Shown here in pieces: positions 62,071 to 64,000 of a stretch of DNA of 64,000 nt. Numbering within the stretch: position 1 is the stretch's first letter; each line of letters starts with the position of its first letter. The stretch comes from Tolypeutes matacus (lineage: Eukaryota; Chordata; Mammalia; Cingulata; Chlamyphoridae): assembly GCA_026826555.1 (NCBI GenBank), contig JAKSZT010054565.1:7092091-7156090 (forward strand), given 5' to 3'. The translations under genes were made by a program, and so were the position numbers. The notes beneath the pieces are model-generated. The model searched no databases, was not told where the DNA came from, and saw only the letters and a list, made by a program, of their open reading frames with translations.

Positions 62071-63754
62071 TTTTCAAAACTGAAGGACATACTACATTCA
62101 CAAAGTGTTAGGTAAAGCCAGTGTTTTGACTTTGATTGTAATTGAGAAACCACTGTTTGGCTTACTTTTAAAACTGAAAAACATAATGCATTCACAGAGC
62201 CATTTCTTTGATATTGATAATAATTGGAAGCAAGGGCATAATTATCAATGAAACCAGTATATGCTTAGTTTTCAAAACTGAAGAACATACTACATTCACA
62301 GATCATTAGGTAAAACAAGTGTTTTGACATAGAGTGTATGTTAAAACACGTGCATAGCAGTCAATGAAACCTATCTGTGGCTTAGCTTTCAAAACTGAAG
62401 AACATATTTCTCTCACAGAACATCAGGAAAAACCAGTGTTTAACATTGAGTGCAAGTGAAAAGAAGTGCATAGAAGTCAATAAAACCATGATGTGGCTTA
62501 CATTTCAAAAATGAATAACATGCTCCATTCCCAGAGCATTAGTGGAAACCAGTGTATAGACATTAATAGTAAATATAAAGAAGAGCACACCAGCCAAGGA
62601 AACCAGTATCTTAGTTTTTAAAATGGAAGGACATACTGGATTCACAGAGCATTAGGTGAAACCAGTGTTATGACATCGATTGTGTGTGAAAATCATAGCA
62701 GTCAATGAAAGTGGTATCTGGTTTCACTTTCAAAACCTGAGTACCTACTTGATTCACAGAGTATTAGGTAACACTATTGGTTAGACATTGATTGTAAATG
62801 AAACCAGTACATAGCTGGGTATAAAACCAGTATCTTGTTTAGATTTCATAACTGAAAGTTATACTGCATTCACAGAACATTATATAAAATAAGTGTTTTG
62901 ACATTGATTGTAATAGAAAGCAAGTGCATAGCTGTCAATGAAATAAGTGTCTGCTTAGTTTTCAAAACTTAAGGACATACAGCGTTCACAGAGCTTAAGT
63001 AAATCCAGTGTTTTGACATGGATTATAAGTTAAAACAAGTGCATAACAGGCATGACACCATTATCTTGCTGACTTTTCAAAACTAAAGAACATACTGCTT
63101 TCACAGTGCATTAGGAAAAATCCGTGTTTTGTATTGATTGCAAATTAAAACAAATGCATTGCAGACAATAAACCACAATCATGATAAGGTTTCCAAAAGG
63201 AAGAACCTACTGTTTTCACATAGCATTAGGTAAACCAGTGTTTTGACATTGATTGTAAGTGAAAAGCAGTACATAGCAGTCAATGAAACCAACATCTGGC
63301 TTAGTTTACAAAACTGAAGGACATACTGCATTCACAGAGTGTTAAATAATACGAAGGTTTTGAAAGTGTAAATGAAAACAAGTACAGTATTCAATGAGAC
63401 CAGGATCTGACTTAGTTTCAAAACCGAATAACATAATGAATTCATAGTGTTTTCACAGTGGTTTTAAGTATAAAAGCAGTGCATAGCAGTCAATGTATTC
63501 AGTAACTGGCTTTGTTCTCAAAACTGAATAAGATACTACATTCAAAGATCATAAGGTAAAGCAAGTGTTTTGACATTGATTTTAAGTTAGAACCAGTGCA
63601 TAACAGTCAATGAAATTAATATCTGGCTTAATTGTCAAAACTGAAAAACATATAGCATAATAGAGTCTTAGGTAAATCCACTGTTTTGAACTTGATCGTA
63701 AGTGACTAGAAGTGCATAAAAATCAATGAATCACACAGCAGTCATTGAAACCAG

Positions 63755-64000
63755 GATATGGATTAGTTTACAAAACTGAATAGCATGCTGCATTCACAGC
63801 GCTTGTGGTAAAACCAGTTTTTTGACATTGATTGAATATGAAAACAAGCATGTAGCAATCAATGAAATTAGGATCTGACTTAGTTTTCAAAACTGAATAA
63901 CATACTATATTAACAGAGTGTAAGGCAAAACCAGTGTTTTGAAATTGATTGTAAGTGAAAAGCAGTACATAGCAGTCAATGAAACTGGTATCTCCTTAGT
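63755..64000 (+). repeat. Satellite higher-order block D, copy 2 (cut by the window end)
   Basis: This matches 61,830-62,070 unit by unit, including the distinctive GTGTAAGGCAAAACCAGTG and AAAAGCAGTACATAGCAG strings. Confidence 0.72.

Larger units (their letters stand above)
35262..64000 (+). repeat. 117-bp satellite array, segment 4, running off the window
   Basis: About 245 units, 28.7 kb with no other insertion that I can recognise. All units face the same way. Divergence among units is broadly even, with several multi-unit blocks that recur (A, B, C, D below). Poly-A or poly-T expansions occur within units (38,098-38,110; 49,589-49,602; about 50,603-50,622). No gene: the open frames here last at most a few units and are explained by the 39-codon period. 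The array continues past 64,000. Confidence 0.95.

Noticed and set aside
14506..64000. Many overlapping open frames with a repeated pattern of about 39 residues on both strands, looking like a repeat protein
   Set aside because: 117 bp equals 39 codons, so any open frame persists from unit to unit and looks protein-like. In the consensus, the best frame on each strand still has exactly one stop per unit (minus: ACC-TAA from TTAGGT; plus: AAC-TGA from AACTGA). Longer frames, such as 61,547-62,101 or 46,966-47,391, exist only where that stop has mutated. No start, signal or conserved domain is seen.
14506..64000. CRISPR-like array (regular repeats)
   Set aside because: The whole unit repeats, with no unique spacers. 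The setting is mammalian with L1, ERV-L and SINE, and there are no cas genes.
14506..64000. TTGACA strings as bacterial -35 boxes
   Set aside because: They are part of the satellite unit (TTTTGACATTGA) in a mammalian sequence, with no matching -10 elements or genes.

Overview
This is a gene-poor, repeat-built stretch of a mammalian chromosome. I see no host protein-coding exon, rRNA, tRNA gene, CRISPR array or bacterial-type signal. The organism is a placental mammal: it carries L1 retrotransposons, an ERV-L (class III) provirus and a tRNA-derived SINE. The SINE head and the L1 3' sequence resemble what I remember of Xenarthra (sloth or armadillo). That lineage call is from memory and only moderately sure.

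Layout. (1) Positions 1-14,505 hold two nearly full-length but dead L1 copies placed head to head. Copy 1 is on the minus strand (1 to about 5,972, its 3' end cut by the window edge). Copy 2 is on the plus strand (about 6,004 to 14,505). Their ORF1, ORF2 and very long 3' UTRs are clearly homologous, but their 5' UTRs look unrelated. (2) From about 14,506 to the end at 64,000 the sequence is one head-to-tail satellite array. Its unit is about 117 bp and there are roughly 365 copies, all in one orientation, all diverged, with faint multi-unit (higher-order) blocks. (3) Three elements interrupt the array, each with its own target-site duplication. They are a 5'-truncated minus-strand L1 3' end with an extra 715-bp tail (20,071-22,196; 14-bp duplication), a minus-strand ERV-L provirus with two LTRs (25,801-30,090; 5-bp duplication with one mismatch), and a minus-strand tRNA-type SINE (35,071-35,261; 16-bp duplication).

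How it fits together. The L1s, ERV-L and SINE are passengers. The satellite is the substrate, and it must be older than the ERV-L copy inside it. Only ORF1 of L1 copy 2 is still open over most of its length. Its partner ORF2 has five premature stops and a frameshift, so nothing here can move by itself. The point most worth following up is the satellite: ancient, single-orientation, CpG-free in consensus, with decayed higher-order structure. Next are the two L1s that share a body but not a promoter, and the L1 tail that looks like a 3' transduction.
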